A stretch of 64,000 bases of DNA from a bacterium (GTDB taxonomy: Bacteria; Zhuqueibacterota; Zhuqueibacteria; Residuimicrobiales; Residuimicrobiaceae), in NCBI GenBank assembly GCA_029565685.1, contig JAKQNR010000035.1, forward strand, positions 186,001 to 250,000, read 5' to 3'. A program made the translations under genes and the position numbers. The notes under the pieces are model-generated. The model saw nothing but the letters and a program-made list of their open reading frames with translations. It was not told the origin of the DNA and ran no database searches. Shown here one piece after another: positions 29,084-38,862 of the stretch (position 1 is the first letter of the stretch; each line of letters opens with the position of its first letter).

Positions 29084-30199
29084 ATGGCGATCAGGATCAA
29101 AGAGGTCGAATCCAAGTCAGAGCTCAATGCGTTTATCCGCCTGCCGTGGCAGATTTACCGCCAGGATCCCTATTGGGTTCCGCCGTTGATCTCCGATATG
29201 CGCAAATTCCTCAACCCCAAAACCGGGTCTTTTTTTGAATTCGGCGAGGCCTGCTACTGGCTTGCCTACGAGGGCGACAGGCCGGTGGGACGCATCTCCG
29301 GCCACATCAACCACCAGTATGAAAAGTATCATGATCCGCTCACCGGCTTTTTCGGATTCTTTGAGTGTCAGAATCATCCCGAGGCCGCCGCGCAGCTGCT
29401 CGACGCCGCATCCGGTTGGCTGCACCGAAAGGGAAAAACCCGCGTGCTCGGTCCTCTGAGCTTTTCCCTGTACGACGTCAGCGGCGTGCTCTATGAGGGA
29501 TTTGATTCGCTGCCGGTCATTTTGCTGGCTTACAATCCGCCCTACTATAACGACCTGCTGGTGCAGGCCGGGTTCGAAAAAGCCATCGATTGGTACGCTT
29601 TTCTCGTTGACAAGGACGTTGTCTTGAAACCAGCGTACCGGCGGGTCCGCGACCGCATTTTACGCCAAAAAGGGCTGAAGATCGTCCCGCTCTCCATGAA
29701 GGAATTCCCACAGCGCGTCCGCCAGGTGGGTCGCATCTTTTCCGACGCCTGGATGGAGAACTGGGGCCATGTGCCCATGACCGACAGACAGATCGAAGAG
29801 CTGGCCAAAGAACTTAAACTGGTGGTGGTCCCGGAACTGACTTACTTTGCCGAAGTGGAGGGCGAGTGCATCGGATTCTCGCTCTCCATCAAGGATCTGA
29901 ATCCGGCGCTGCAAAAAGCCAACGGTCGGCTTTTCCCCTTTGGACTGGCGAAAATCCTCTGGCACAGCCGCAAGGTTCACCGCTTGCGCACCATCGCAAT
30001 GGGCGTGCTCAAAGAACACCGCCATCGCGGCATTGATGTGGCGTTCTACCTCAACACCATTGAACAGGGCGTCAGAATGGGCTACACGGATTCCGAATGT
30101 TCCATGATCGTTGAAACCAACCGCCGCATGATCGGTGCATTAGAGGATCTCAACGCCCGCCGTTATAAAACCTATCGCTTTTATCAGAAAGGCTTGTAG
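29084..30199 (+). CDS. GNAT-like N-acetyltransferase-related protein
   Basis: A 371-residue cytoplasmic protein. The N-terminal part (IRLPWQIYRQDPYWVPPLISDMRKFL) and CYWLAYEGDRPVGRISGHINHQY match a group of long GNAT-fold proteins of unknown substrate common in FCB and deltaproteobacterial genomes. A second acyl-CoA-type core (AMGVLKEHRHRGIDVAFYLNTI) resembles motif A, R/Q-x-x-G-x-G/A, in weak form. The ATG at 29084 follows AAAGGA; a GTG 15 bases upstream is possible. Its stop overlaps a potential GTG start of the next gene, so the two may be linked. Confidence 0.75.
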   Translation: MAIRIKEVESKSELNAFIRLPWQIYRQDPYWVPPLISDMRKFLNPKTGSFFEFGEACYWLAYEGDRPVGRISGHINHQYEKYHDPLTGFFGFFECQNHPEAAAQLLDAASGWLHRKGKTRVLGPLSFSLYDVSGVLYEGFDSLPVILLAYNPPYYNDLLVQAGFEKAIDWYAFLVDKDVVLKPAYRRVRDRILRQKGLKIVPLSMKEFPQRVRQVGRIFSDAWMENWGHVPMTDRQIEELAKELKLVVVPELTYFAEVEGECIGFSLSIKDLNPALQKANGRLFPFGLAKILWHSRKVHRLRTIAMGVLKEHRHRGIDVAFYLNTIEQGVRMGYTDSECSMIVETNRRMIGALEDLNARRYKTYRFYQKGL

Positions 30200-30327
30200 T
30201 GAAGACGAGGCTGATGTCCGGCGCCCAAGCGGCGGCTTGCAGCAGTAGACGGCGTTGTGCCGCAGCAACGCCTCACGCAGTTGCCCGGCTCATCACTCCG
30301 CGATCAGGCAGCAGCCCGCAGCGCAGG

Positions 30328-33186
30328 ATGCACAGACGAAAGGCCTTACGGCGGCTCTTGATCGGCCTGTGCGCCGCAGTAATCCTCCAGCCCTGCGCTG
30401 CATCCGGCCAATACTATTTTGGCCGCAATAAGATCATCTACCATCACTTTGACTGGCGCATTCTGCAGACCGAACATTTTGAAATCTATTACTATCCGGA
30501 AATGCGCGAGCTGGCCGAGATCGGCGCCCGCTATGCCGAAGAGAGCTACGCCGCGCTGGAACGCAAGTTCAACCACAACATCGACCGCCGCATTCCGCTG
30601 ATCTTTTACGCCACGCATGCGCACTTTCAAGAGACCAACACCGTCTCCAGTCTCATACCCGAGGGCGTGGGCGGGTTTTTTGAATTTCTTAAAGGCCGCG
30701 TGGTCGTACCGGCTAATGGGTCGATCTCACAATTCAAACAGGTCATCCGCCATGAACTGGTGCATGTCTTCACCCACAGCAAAGTGGAGGGCGTGCTTCG
30801 CGACCATAAGCTGATGAACCATCCGCAGCCGCCGCTGTGGTTTATGGAAGGGTTGGCGGAATATTGGTCGGCCGGCTGGGACTCTGAGGCCGAGATGTTT
30901 ATCCGCGATGCAGTGCTCAATCACTACCTGTTTCCGCTTGCCCAAATGCACCAGATCAGCGGCTCCTTTCTCATGTACAAAGAGGGCCAGGCGGTGATGA
31001 AATACATCGCCGAGAACTGGGGGGAGGATAAAATTCTGCAGCTGATGGAAAACTGCTGGACCAGCAAGCTGTTCAGCGAAGTGATGAAGCGCACGCTGGG
31101 AGTGGATTACCGCGGCTTTGACGAGAAATGGCTCTATCATCTCAAAAAAGAGAAATACCCTCTGCTGGAAACCGGAGACGCCGCACGCATGATCAGCCGC
31201 AAACTGACCCGGCACGGCATCAATATCAAGCCCGCTTATTATTCATGCGGCGATTCACAGAATGTGGTCTTTATCTCCAACCGCACCGGCTATTCCAACA
31301 TCTATCGAACCGCGCTCAACGCCGCGGAGCATAAGACCAAACCAGAGATCCTGGTGGCCGGCGAGCGCTCCCCGGAATTCGAATCCATTCATCTGCTCAA
31401 CAGCAGCATCGACGTCAACGAGGCCGGCGAGCTCGCGTTTGTCTCTAAAAGCGGCGAAAGCGACCGGCTGTATGTGATGGATATCGAAGAAAAAAGAATC
31501 ATCGAAACGTATGCGTTCGACGAAGTGATCTCCCTCTTCTCCCCCTCCTGGTCCGCGGACGGCCAGCGTCTGGTATTTTCCGGACTGGCTTTCAATGGCC
31601 GCTGCGATCTCTATTCCTTCGACCGCACCACCCAGCAGCTCACTCAGCTCACGGATGACGCCTTTGATGATCGCGATCCAGCCCTGTCGCCGGACGGCCG
31701 GTTTCTGGCGTTCAGTTCAGACCGCGGCGTCCGCGGACAATCGGGCGACTACCATCTTTTTCTCATGAACCTGCACGATAAGCGGATTCGCTATCTGACG
31801 CACGGCGCATTCAACGATCACACACCGCGCTGGTCGCCGGACGGCCGTTTTCTGGCGTTCACCTCGGACCGCAGTGGGACCAGCAACCTCTGGCTGGCGC
31901 GCGTTCAGGAGCTCGGCGACAGCTTGAGCCTGCCGCTCAAACAGATCACCCATATCGTCACCGGTGCATTGGATCCGGCCTGGACGCGCCAGGGCGACCT
32001 GCTGTTCACCGGGTTCGAAAATTTCGGCTATCATCTGCACTGGCTGGAAAATCCGGCTGCGCTGTTCGACCGCGGCCCTAGCGCTGAACAGGACTCCCTG
32101 CCGCAGCGAATCGCCTCCTGGACTCATCAGCGGCTCGACGGCATCAACACCATCAAAGAGTTCCAATACAAACCTAAATACAATCTCGATATCGCCCAGA
32201 GTCAGATCACCCAGGACCCCATCTTTGGCACCTCAGGCGGCGCCCAACTGGTGGTGTCAGACATGCTGGGCAATTACCAGTATTTTTTTCTGTTCAGCAA
32301 CTCGGCGCGCAGCCAGAGCGAGCTGCTCTCCAGCTTTAACGTGGCGGTGTCGCGCACCGACCTCTCCCGCCGGATCAACTCCGCCATCGGCGGCTATCAT
32401 TTCGCCGGACGTTACTATAACCGCTACGATGAATGGTTTTGGGAACGGCGGGTGGGCGGTTTCGGCGCCCTTAGTTATCCGCTGTCCAAATTCAGCCGAA
32501 GCGAGGCCAGCTTTAATCTGCGCTATTCGGATAAAGAATGGTATGGCAGAGGCTACCGGCGTCAAGCTCTGCTGGCCTCCCAGTTCTTCTCATTCATTCA
32601 CGACAACTCGTTATGGGGATCCTCCGGCCCAGTGGATGGTCAACGCATGAACCTGACTCTGGGTTATACCCTGGATGTGGCGAATTCCAACGTCAACTTT
32701 GTCAGCCTGCTCTTTGATTATCGCCGTTATTTCCGCGTCAGCCAGCAGATCACCCATGCCGTCCGCCTGTGGACCCAGATCAACAACGGCAGGGAGGCGA
32801 CCCCCTTTTACATGGGCGGCAGTTGGGACCTGCGCGGGTATCGTTTCTGGCGTCTATGGGGGACCAAACTGGCGCTGGTGAGCAACGAACTCCGGTTTCC
32901 CTTCATCGACCGGTTCATCGTCCACTTTCCTTTTGGCGGCGTGGCGTTCAACGGCCTGCGCGGCGCCTTGTTCGTGGACGCGGGTAACGCCTGGGATCGC
33001 CAGCTGGAACAGGTACTGGGCAGCACAGGATTCGGCATACGGATGAACTTGGGCGGCCTGCTGCTGCTGCGGTTAGATTTCGGCCGAAAATTCGCCATCA
33101 CTGAGCCGAACAGTTTTTACCGCCCCGCATCCTGGAATATGGAAAAGAAATGGTTTACCCAGTTCTTCTTTGGATGGGATTTTTAA
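30328..33186 (+). CDS. Surface metallopeptidase-like / TolB-type propeller / outer-membrane barrel fusion (copy 1)
   Basis: Three parts are visible. A gluzincin-like (MA-like) peptidase domain carries HELVH (residues 142-146) and a downstream EGLAEY (Glu174), the HExxH plus third Glu ligand for zinc. A propeller follows with TolB/WD40-like blades (RWSPDGRFLAFTSDRSG, DPALSPDGRFLAFSSDRG). The C-terminal 300 or so residues read as a BamA/D15-type barrel (GGSWDLRGYRFWRLWGTKLALVSNELRFPF). A signal peptide fits the start at 30328 (MHRRKALRRLLIGLCAAVILQPC); the frame extends to a GTG at 30199 overlapping the previous stop. The protease may be held on the cell surface by its own barrel. A paralogue lies at 58696. 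Confidence 0.75.
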   Translation: MHRRKALRRLLIGLCAAVILQPCAASGQYYFGRNKIIYHHFDWRILQTEHFEIYYYPEMRELAEIGARYAEESYAALERKFNHNIDRRIPLIFYATHAHFQETNTVSSLIPEGVGGFFEFLKGRVVVPANGSISQFKQVIRHELVHVFTHSKVEGVLRDHKLMNHPQPPLWFMEGLAEYWSAGWDSEAEMFIRDAVLNHYLFPLAQMHQISGSFLMYKEGQAVMKYIAENWGEDKILQLMENCWTSKLFSEVMKRTLGVDYRGFDEKWLYHLKKEKYPLLETGDAARMISRKLTRHGINIKPAYYSCGDSQNVVFISNRTGYSNIYRTALNAAEHKTKPEILVAGERSPEFESIHLLNSSIDVNEAGELAFVSKSGESDRLYVMDIEEKRIIETYAFDEVISLFSPSWSADGQRLVFSGLAFNGRCDLYSFDRTTQQLTQLTDDAFDDRDPALSPDGRFLAFSSDRGVRGQSGDYHLFLMNLHDKRIRYLTHGAFNDHTPRWSPDGRFLAFTSDRSGTSNLWLARVQELGDSLSLPLKQITHIVTGALDPAWTRQGDLLFTGFENFGYHLHWLENPAALFDRGPSAEQDSLPQRIASWTHQRLDGINTIKEFQYKPKYNLDIAQSQITQDPIFGTSGGAQLVVSDMLGNYQYFFLFSNSARSQSELLSSFNVAVSRTDLSRRINSAIGGYHFAGRYYNRYDEWFWERRVGGFGALSYPLSKFSRSEASFNLRYSDKEWYGRGYRRQALLASQFFSFIHDNSLWGSSGPVDGQRMNLTLGYTLDVANSNVNFVSLLFDYRRYFRVSQQITHAVRLWTQINNGREATPFYMGGSWDLRGYRFWRLWGTKLALVSNELRFPFIDRFIVHFPFGGVAFNGLRGALFVDAGNAWDRQLEQVLGSTGFGIRMNLGGLLLLRLDFGRKFAITEPNSFYRPASWNMEKKWFTQFFFGWDF

Positions 33187-34308
33187 ATGAAACGCGCTCT
33201 GAGCACAGGCTGGATTGCGTTTGGACTGCTCTTCTCCTGCCGACCCCTGACCGTACAACAGGAGGCGTTTGATCCCTCCAGCGCCTGGCTGCAACACGGC
33301 GGTAATCCGGGCAGATCCGCTTCAATTTCCTCAGCGCCGGCCTGGCCTCTGGAGCTCAAATGGACCTATCGCACCTCAGCCACCGCTATGCCGACGCTGC
33401 TGGCAAAAGGGCAACGGGTCTACGTCAGCATGATGGACGGCCGGCAGGTCGTCCTGCGGTTGCAGGACGGCAAAAAGCTGGCAAGGATTCGACTGCCGGC
33501 CAACACCCCCTATGCCCTCATGCTGGCAGGCGAAAAGCTGGTGCTGTTGCGAGGCCAAGGAGAAAACAATCTGCAGAGCTGCCACCTGCCCACGGGCCGC
33601 TTTGATTGGCGCCGTACAATTGGACCGTGTCAGGGAGAACCCCTGCTGGTGGGCAGCCGCATCTATGTGGCGCGATCCGCAGGAACGCTGTCTGCCTATG
33701 CGCTGGAGGACGGGCGCGAGTTGTGTTCAGTCGCGCTGCACAAGCCGCCTGCGTCCACTCCCTCCTTTGGCCACGGCCGCATTATACTCGCTGTGGAACC
33801 CGCCGAGATGCGAGCCTTCACCCTGGACCTGCAGCCGGAATGGGCTTTCACCGCAGAAGGAATCATCCGCAGCGCCCCGGTTTGCCGGGACAGCGTACTC
33901 TACTTTGGCACCACCGCAGGGACGTTCTATGCTCTACAGATGAGGGATGGATCCGTGAAATGGCGGCAGCAGGTGAGTGGCGGCCTCTATCAGGCCGCAG
34001 CGGTGGATGATTCGCTGGTAGTTTTTGGCTGCACCGACCATCACGTATACGCGTTGACGACCGCCACCGGTCGGCTGCGCTGGCGATTTGCCACTGCAGC
34101 GCCCATCAGCACCTCGCCGCTTTTGTGCGCTGATGCGGTCGTGATCGGCAGCATGGATAAAACCCTCTATGCCATTTCACGGCAGCGTGGTCGTCAGGTA
34201 TGGTCGTTCACCGCACAGGGCCGCTGGCGCGGAGGCCCCATCCTTGCCCAGAACCATTTGCTGTGCGCAGCAGAGGATGATAGGATCTACTGTTTTGCCT
34301 CCCCATGA
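33187..34308 (+). CDS. PQQ/BamB-like beta-propeller lipoprotein
   Basis: A 373-residue protein with a lipobox near residue 19 (LLFSC), so probably an envelope lipoprotein. Seven or so repeats of the PQQ-propeller type follow (LKWTYRTSATAMPTLLAKGQRVYVSM, YFGTTAGTFYALQMRDGSVKW, VIGSMDKTLYAISRQRGRQVWSF). Family members include BamB, which assists outer-membrane barrel assembly. Its ATG follows directly after the stop of the barrel-bearing fusion gene, so the two are co-expressed and may act together. No enzymatic PQQ site is evident. Confidence 0.82.
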   Translation: MKRALSTGWIAFGLLFSCRPLTVQQEAFDPSSAWLQHGGNPGRSASISSAPAWPLELKWTYRTSATAMPTLLAKGQRVYVSMMDGRQVVLRLQDGKKLARIRLPANTPYALMLAGEKLVLLRGQGENNLQSCHLPTGRFDWRRTIGPCQGEPLLVGSRIYVARSAGTLSAYALEDGRELCSVALHKPPASTPSFGHGRIILAVEPAEMRAFTLDLQPEWAFTAEGIIRSAPVCRDSVLYFGTTAGTFYALQMRDGSVKWRQQVSGGLYQAAAVDDSLVVFGCTDHHVYALTTATGRLRWRFATAAPISTSPLLCADAVVIGSMDKTLYAISRQRGRQVWSFTAQGRWRGGPILAQNHLLCAAEDDRIYCFASP

Positions 34309-34337
34309 CGAAGGCCTGTCGCGTCAACGTTTCTTCC

Positions 34338-35897
34338 CTAGAGCTGAATCTCCAGTACGACCACCGACTTGGCCGGCATAGTCACCTGCAGTCGATTCGC
34401 CTTGGCCTTGAACCGGTCAAAGCGGGCTGGCTGCACCGCCTCGGCTTTGTCGAAATCATTGTAGGCATTCATGGCAGAGGCGGTCAAAATCTCTCCACTT
34501 ACCCGCTGAATCGAACGAATGCCGGTGAACTCGCAAACAAGCTCCTTGCTTTGCCGCAGATCGATGTTGGTGATCGAAAGGTGAAGGATGCCCTCCGCAT
34601 TGCGCGAGGCGGAGGCGGTCAGCGCCGGCAGGGAATCTGTTGCCAGGCGAAAGGCTTCGCACTGAAGGACCACCGGGATCATGGCGGCGTCATGGTGTAC
34701 TTTGTACATTTTGTAGACATAAAAAGACGGGGTGCGCACCAGTTGGCCGTCACGGGTAAGCAGCATGGCCTGCAGCACATTGATGGTTTGGGCGATGTTG
34801 GCCATGGTGACGCGGTCACAATGGTTGTTGAACAGGTTCAAATTGATCCCCGCCACCAGCGCATCGCGCAGTGTGTTCTGCTGATATAAAAAGCCAGGAT
34901 TCGAACCGGGCTCCACATCGTGCCAGTTGCCCCATTCGTCCACCACCAGCCCGATGCGTTTTTCCGGATCATACCGGTCCATGACTTCAGAGTGGCGGCG
35001 GATGTGCGTCTCCATCTCCAGGGTCTTTTTCATGGTGATGAACCATTCGCTTTCGTCAAAAACAGTAGCCGAACCTTTTTTCCCCCAGTCGTGGCATACT
35101 GTGTAATAGTGTAAAGCGAGGCCTTTGAACATACGGCGGGTGCTCTCATCCTTCATCAGCGTCTCAGTCCATTCAATTTGATCTCCATAAGGTCCGCAGG
35201 CCACTTTGTAAAGTTCATTCCCGCTGTAGTTGAGGCAAAAGGTGGAATAGCGCCGCATCTCGTTGCTGTAATAGGGCGCTGTCATCGTGCCGCCGCATCC
35301 CCAACTCTCATTGCCCAGCCCCCAGAAGCGCACACGCCAGGGTTTTTCCCTGCCGTTTTTCTTACGCAGCTCGGTCATAGGGCTGATGTTGTCGGAGGTG
35401 AGATACTCCACCCATTGCGCCATCTCTTGTACCGTGCCGCTGCCGAGATTGCCGCAGATGACCGGATCGCAGCCCAGCTGTTCGCACAGGTCCATGAATT
35501 CATGCGTGCCGAAGCTGTTGTCCTCGGTCACGCCTCCCCAGTGCACGTTGATGATCGTCGGCCGCTGATCGCGCGGTCCGATGCCGTCCTTCCAATGATA
35601 GGTGTCGGCGAAGCACCCGCCCGGCCAGCGCAGATTGGGAATAGCGATATCGCGCAGCGCCTGCACCACATCCTGCCGAATGCCGCGCACATTGGGGATG
35701 GGCGAGTTTTCCCCCACCCAAAATCCGCCGTAAATGCATCGGCCTAGATGCTCGGCAAAATGGCCGTACAAATGGCGGCTGATGGTGTGTTCGGCCTTGT
35801 CGACCTGGATGGTCAACACATTGGCGGGATTTTGCGCTGATAGGGAAGTGGAAAGCATCGTTGCCATGCCGATGATCCTCCTTATAACCGCTCGCAT
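34338..35897 (-). CDS. Alpha-L-arabinofuranosidase, GH51, secreted
   Basis: A 519-residue enzyme releasing terminal alpha-L-arabinofuranose. GH51 landmarks are [41 protein letters not shown], the acid/base Glu in [13 protein letters not shown] and the nucleophile Glu in [10 protein letters not shown] signal-like N-terminus ([22 protein letters not shown]) suggests export, unlike many intracellular GH51 enzymes. The start is the ATG at 35897 with GAGG upstream. It is the last gene of the peptide/arabinose operon, 22 bases after araD. Confidence 0.93.
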   Translation of the reverse strand: MRAVIRRIIGMATMLSTSLSAQNPANVLTIQVDKAEHTISRHLYGHFAEHLGRCIYGGFWVGENSPIPNVRGIRQDVVQALRDIAIPNLRWPGGCFADTYHWKDGIGPRDQRPTIINVHWGGVTEDNSFGTHEFMDLCEQLGCDPVICGNLGSGTVQEMAQWVEYLTSDNISPMTELRKKNGREKPWRVRFWGLGNESWGCGGTMTAPYYSNEMRRYSTFCLNYSGNELYKVACGPYGDQIEWTETLMKDESTRRMFKGLALHYYTVCHDWGKKGSATVFDESEWFITMKKTLEMETHIRRHSEVMDRYDPEKRIGLVVDEWGNWHDVEPGSNPGFLYQQNTLRDALVAGINLNLFNNHCDRVTMANIAQTINVLQAMLLTRDGQLVRTPSFYVYKMYKVHHDAAMIPVVLQCEAFRLATDSLPALTASASRNAEGILHLSITNIDLRQSKELVCEFTGIRSIQRVSGEILTASAMNAYNDFDKAEAVQPARFDRFKAKANRLQVTMPAKSVVVLEIQL

Positions 35898-35919
35898 AGA
35901 ATACCTCACTTTCTCCGGA

Positions 35920-36630
35920 TCACTTGGACAAAGATCCGGATTGGCCGTAGGTGGCATGTGGACCGTGTTTGCGCTGATAATGTTTCTGAATCAGATCAGC
36001 GGGCAATCGTTCAGCCTGAGGATTGATCTGCAGCGTCAACCAGGCTATCTTGGCCAGCTCTTCCAGCATCACGGCGTGGTAGACCGCCTGTTCCGGCGAA
36101 GCGCCCCAGGTGAACGGGCCGTGTCCAGCGACCAGCACCATCTCCACCTCTTGAGGAGAGAGATGAGCAAAAGTCCTGACGATCTGCCGGCCGGTCTCCT
36201 CCTCATAGTCTGCTTGAATGTTCTCTGCAGATAAAAAATCCGTGCAGGGGATATCCGAATGGGTTTGATCGGCGTGAGTGGTGCCCAAGAGTGGAATCGG
36301 TCTAGCGGCCTGAGCCCAGGCCACCGCATAAGGGGAGTGGGTGTGCGCCACTCCCCGGATTCGAGGAAAGTGGCGATAAAGAACCAGATGGGTGCGAGTG
36401 TCCGAAGAGGGCTTGAGGCGGCCTTCCACCACCTGGCCGTCCAGATCCACCACTACCATGTCCTCGGGCTGCAGCTTTTCGTAAGCGACGCCGCTGGGCT
36501 TGATGGCGACCACGCCACGGCTGTCATCCAGCGCGCTGACGTTGCCAAAGCTGTAGAGCACGACGCCTCGGCGCGGCAATTCCATGTTGCATTGGTAAGC
36601 GTTGATTTTCAGTTCATCGTAGGCGCTCAT
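35920..36630 (-). CDS. araD: L-ribulose-5-phosphate 4-epimerase
   Basis: A 236-residue zinc-dependent class II aldolase-family enzyme that makes D-xylulose-5-phosphate, the last step of the L-arabinose pathway. Motifs are [20 protein letters not shown], the zinc histidines of [12 protein letters not shown] and the later GHGPFTWG. AraA and AraB are not in the window. Its start overlaps the stop of the M55 peptidase gene by 4 bases, so sugar and peptide functions share a transcript. Confidence 0.93.
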   Translation of the reverse strand: MSAYDELKINAYQCNMELPRRGVVLYSFGNVSALDDSRGVVAIKPSGVAYEKLQPEDMVVVDLDGQVVEGRLKPSSDTRTHLVLYRHFPRIRGVAHTHSPYAVAWAQAARPIPLLGTTHADQTHSDIPCTDFLSAENIQADYEEETGRQIVRTFAHLSPQEVEMVLVAGHGPFTWGASPEQAVYHAVMLEELAKIAWLTLQINPQAERLPADLIQKHYQRKHGPHATYGQSGSLSK

Positions 36631-37442
36631 GTGCGGCCCAGTCGAAATAGAGCGAGAAAGGTACGATACATCTCCTTATAAGTGTCAGCGGTGCAGCGAA
36701 GTGTTCGGCTGTCCAACCGTTCGCTCCCAGGACACAGCGAGCCCAGATCAGCGGATTCCGTACGCTGATAGGTCACGGTCAAGGTCAGCGGCTCGCTGAA
36801 TCGCAACGGCGGTATTTGCCGAGCCTGAGCAGCCGCCTTCTCGGCTTGGCTGCGGATATCGTTCAGACTCTGCTGAAACGGCCGGCACAGCGCGCTGGTT
36901 CGGCTTCTGCCCTCCTTCACCACCACCGCGTGAATTTGCGGGATCAGGCTTTGCGCTTCAAGCGCCAAGGTCTGGTCGCCGGTGGTCATGACCACGGGGA
37001 CGTTGTAATGACCCGCCAGGCCGGCGTTGAGTCCAAACTCGCCTACAGCGCGGCCGTTGATCTCTACGCGTTCAAAGGCCGAGTAAGCAAAGATATGATC
37101 ATGCACGCCGTTCGCCGTCGCGTACATGGCGTGATAGCCGGTGAGAAAAACCGCGGTAAAAGAGCTGTCCAAATCCTGCATCATAGAAAATGGCCGGGCT
37201 GGGCCGGTGCACAACCGAGCGCGGGGATGCAAGCGGTCCACCGGCAGATTGGCGCCGGTGTTGTGCGAATCGTTGACCACCACTTCGTCCGCGCCCGCAG
37301 CGATCGCGCCGTCCACAGCGGCGTTGACCTCCTGCAGCATCCATTCGCGCGCCTCGCTGTACTCTTTGGCGGCAGGATCGACGTGTTCTTTCAACACCAC
37401 TCCGTTGACGCCTTCCATGTCCGCAGAGATATATATTTTCAT
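36627..37442 (-). CDS. dppA: M55 family D-aminopeptidase (DppA-like)
   Basis: A 271-residue zinc peptidase. The start MKIYISADMEGVNGVV carries the first metal ligands (SADMEG), with NDSH and the catalytic region GYHAMYATANGVHDH downstream. Family members release D-amino acids from the N-termini of short peptides; Bacillus DppA self-compartments as a decamer. Position in an operon with an OPT transporter and an M29-type aminopeptidase fits intracellular breakdown of imported peptides, perhaps of cell-wall origin. Confidence 0.9.
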   Translation of the reverse strand: MKIYISADMEGVNGVVLKEHVDPAAKEYSEAREWMLQEVNAAVDGAIAAGADEVVVNDSHNTGANLPVDRLHPRARLCTGPARPFSMMQDLDSSFTAVFLTGYHAMYATANGVHDHIFAYSAFERVEINGRAVGEFGLNAGLAGHYNVPVVMTTGDQTLALEAQSLIPQIHAVVVKEGRSRTSALCRPFQQSLNDIRSQAEKAAAQARQIPPLRFSEPLTLTVTYQRTESADLGSLCPGSERLDSRTLRCTADTYKEMYRTFLALFRLGRT

Positions 37443-37508
37443 CGTCCTGTCCTGAGATTGTCCGCCGATTCGGTTCGCCGCCTTTTTGGTCTACGGCCGA
37501 CAGCCCGC

Positions 37509-38465
37509 TTACTCGAGCAGCAGTCTGCCGTTTTCCAAAATGCGGCGGCCGTCGATGGTCACACTGGCTTTGTAGACCACGCCGTCCAGATGCACTCCCA
37601 CCGCATTGGCGCCGCCGAAAGAAAGGTTGTTGCCCAGAGCGATGTGAATCGTGCCCAGCACTTTCTCATCCTCCAGGGAGTAGCCGCTGATGCGAGCCGT
37701 ATCGTTGGTGCCGATGCCAAACTCGGCCGCCTTGCGCGCCTGAACCCCGTGCGGCGCCAGCAGACGCCGCAGCCGTTCCGCGCTTCCGCCTCCGCTGATG
37801 CGCGTCACCTTGCCTTCCTTGAAGGTCAGGCAGAGCGGATCATGATCCTCGGGCACAACGCCCATGCCCGAGTCCACCACCAGATCCCCTTCCACCCCGT
37901 TCTCTTCAGGGGCAATGCTCGCCTCGCCGGCAGGCAGATTCGAAAATGCGCCGGGGCTGTTCACCAGCCCGGTGTCCGCATACCCCTTGCGCGATGCCAG
38001 GGATACGGTCAAACGGGTGCCGTTCGGAGCGCTGATTCGCGCCTCCTTGGCGATCGTGAGAATGTCCTTCATCTTGCGGCTGAGACGGCCGATGCGATCA
38101 AAATCCATCTGACTGATGCGGCAAAAAGTTTCACTGGTGATGCCGGGCATGGTGATAAAGCGCACGCCCTTGCGGCAGGCTTCACGCCGGCAATCCAAGT
38201 GAGAGATGGAAATGCGGGTGACTGCGATCACCGCATTCATGCTCTGCATGAAATGAGCCAACGGATCGCACACAAATTCCTTTTCCAGATAATCCTGGTT
38301 GAGCTGAAGCAGATGAATGTGCTTGCTTCTTTTCGCAGCGAGTTGAAACAGAACGGCGGCCATTTCCTGATGCGGTTCGTCGCACAAAATGAGCAGGGCT
38401 TCTTGCCGTTTAAGCTCCAGGCAACGGTTGATGACGACTTGAGCGGCTTTTTCCAACTTGTTCAT
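37509..38465 (-). CDS. M29-type aminopeptidase
   Basis: A 318-residue protein resembling thermophilic M29 aminopeptidases and the related leucyl aminopeptidase group. Visible landmarks are NAPNGT-like RISAPNGTRLTVSL, EENGVEGDLVVDSG, EFGIGTNDTARISG, HIALGNN and GVHLDGVV, which hold the metal-binding Glu/His/Asp positions. It would remove N-terminal residues from peptides in the cytoplasm. It sits between the PqqD-like gene and dppA. The sequence is shorter than classical M29 (about 400), so the subfamily is uncertain. Confidence 0.85.
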   Translation of the reverse strand: MNKLEKAAQVVINRCLELKRQEALLILCDEPHQEMAAVLFQLAAKRSKHIHLLQLNQDYLEKEFVCDPLAHFMQSMNAVIAVTRISISHLDCRREACRKGVRFITMPGITSETFCRISQMDFDRIGRLSRKMKDILTIAKEARISAPNGTRLTVSLASRKGYADTGLVNSPGAFSNLPAGEASIAPEENGVEGDLVVDSGMGVVPEDHDPLCLTFKEGKVTRISGGGSAERLRRLLAPHGVQARKAAEFGIGTNDTARISGYSLEDEKVLGTIHIALGNNLSFGGANAVGVHLDGVVYKASVTIDGRRILENGRLLLE

Positions 38466-38504
38466 GATCGCGGCCCCCAGAATCTTAAACCCTGGTTGAG
38501 GATG

Positions 38505-38855
38505 TTATTTTTTTTCAAGCAGGATAAATTGATTGCGATAGAGCTGGCAGATGAACAGCCCGACCCGGTCAAAAACCGGTTCCACCGCCTCGCCGTACTG
38601 CTCTCGGAGCGTTAGCGCGATCTCCTGGACTGTGCGGCAGCCGTCTATGTGTTGCCAGACCCAGCTGCCGTATTCATCCAGTTTGACCCGCACATACGGT
38701 TTGGACAGATAGCAAGAGATCGTTCTTTGCAGAAGAGCGTTTTTGAATTTAGGCACCAGCAGCGAGACCTGTCGGGGTTCCCCTTCCCAATCGATTCGAA
38801 TGCAGGGTGTATATTCCAGCAGATTCGGCTGCCGCTGTAAAATTTGCCTGGCCAT
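38505..38855 (-). CDS. PqqD-family protein
   Basis: A 116-residue protein whose C-terminal 65 residues (VKLDEYGSWVWQHIDGCRTVQEIALTLREQYGE...) match the PqqD/RRE fold: strand, D-x-x-G-x-x-W and a helical tail. PqqD domains bind precursor peptides for modifying enzymes such as radical-SAM maturases, but none is encoded nearby. It sits 7 bases after the OPT transporter gene and before the M29 aminopeptidase, so it may instead hold imported peptides or act in transport. That role is inferred. Confidence 0.78.
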   Translation of the reverse strand: MARQILQRQPNLLEYTPCIRIDWEGEPRQVSLLVPKFKNALLQRTISCYLSKPYVRVKLDEYGSWVWQHIDGCRTVQEIALTLREQYGEAVEPVFDRVGLFICQLYRNQFILLEKK

Positions 38856-38862
38856 AGTTTTT

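Noticed and set aside
34897..34907. GGTTCGAATCC on the minus strand, like a tRNA T-loop
   Set aside because: It encodes part of EPGSNPG within the GH51 gene, and no acceptor or anticodon arms fold around it.
36816..38615. A 599-codon open frame on the plus strand across dppA and the M29 gene
   Set aside because: It is antisense to two well-supported genes, rich in His/Arg/Gln/Ala as expected for the shadow of GC-rich codons, and shows no conserved motif or ribosome site.
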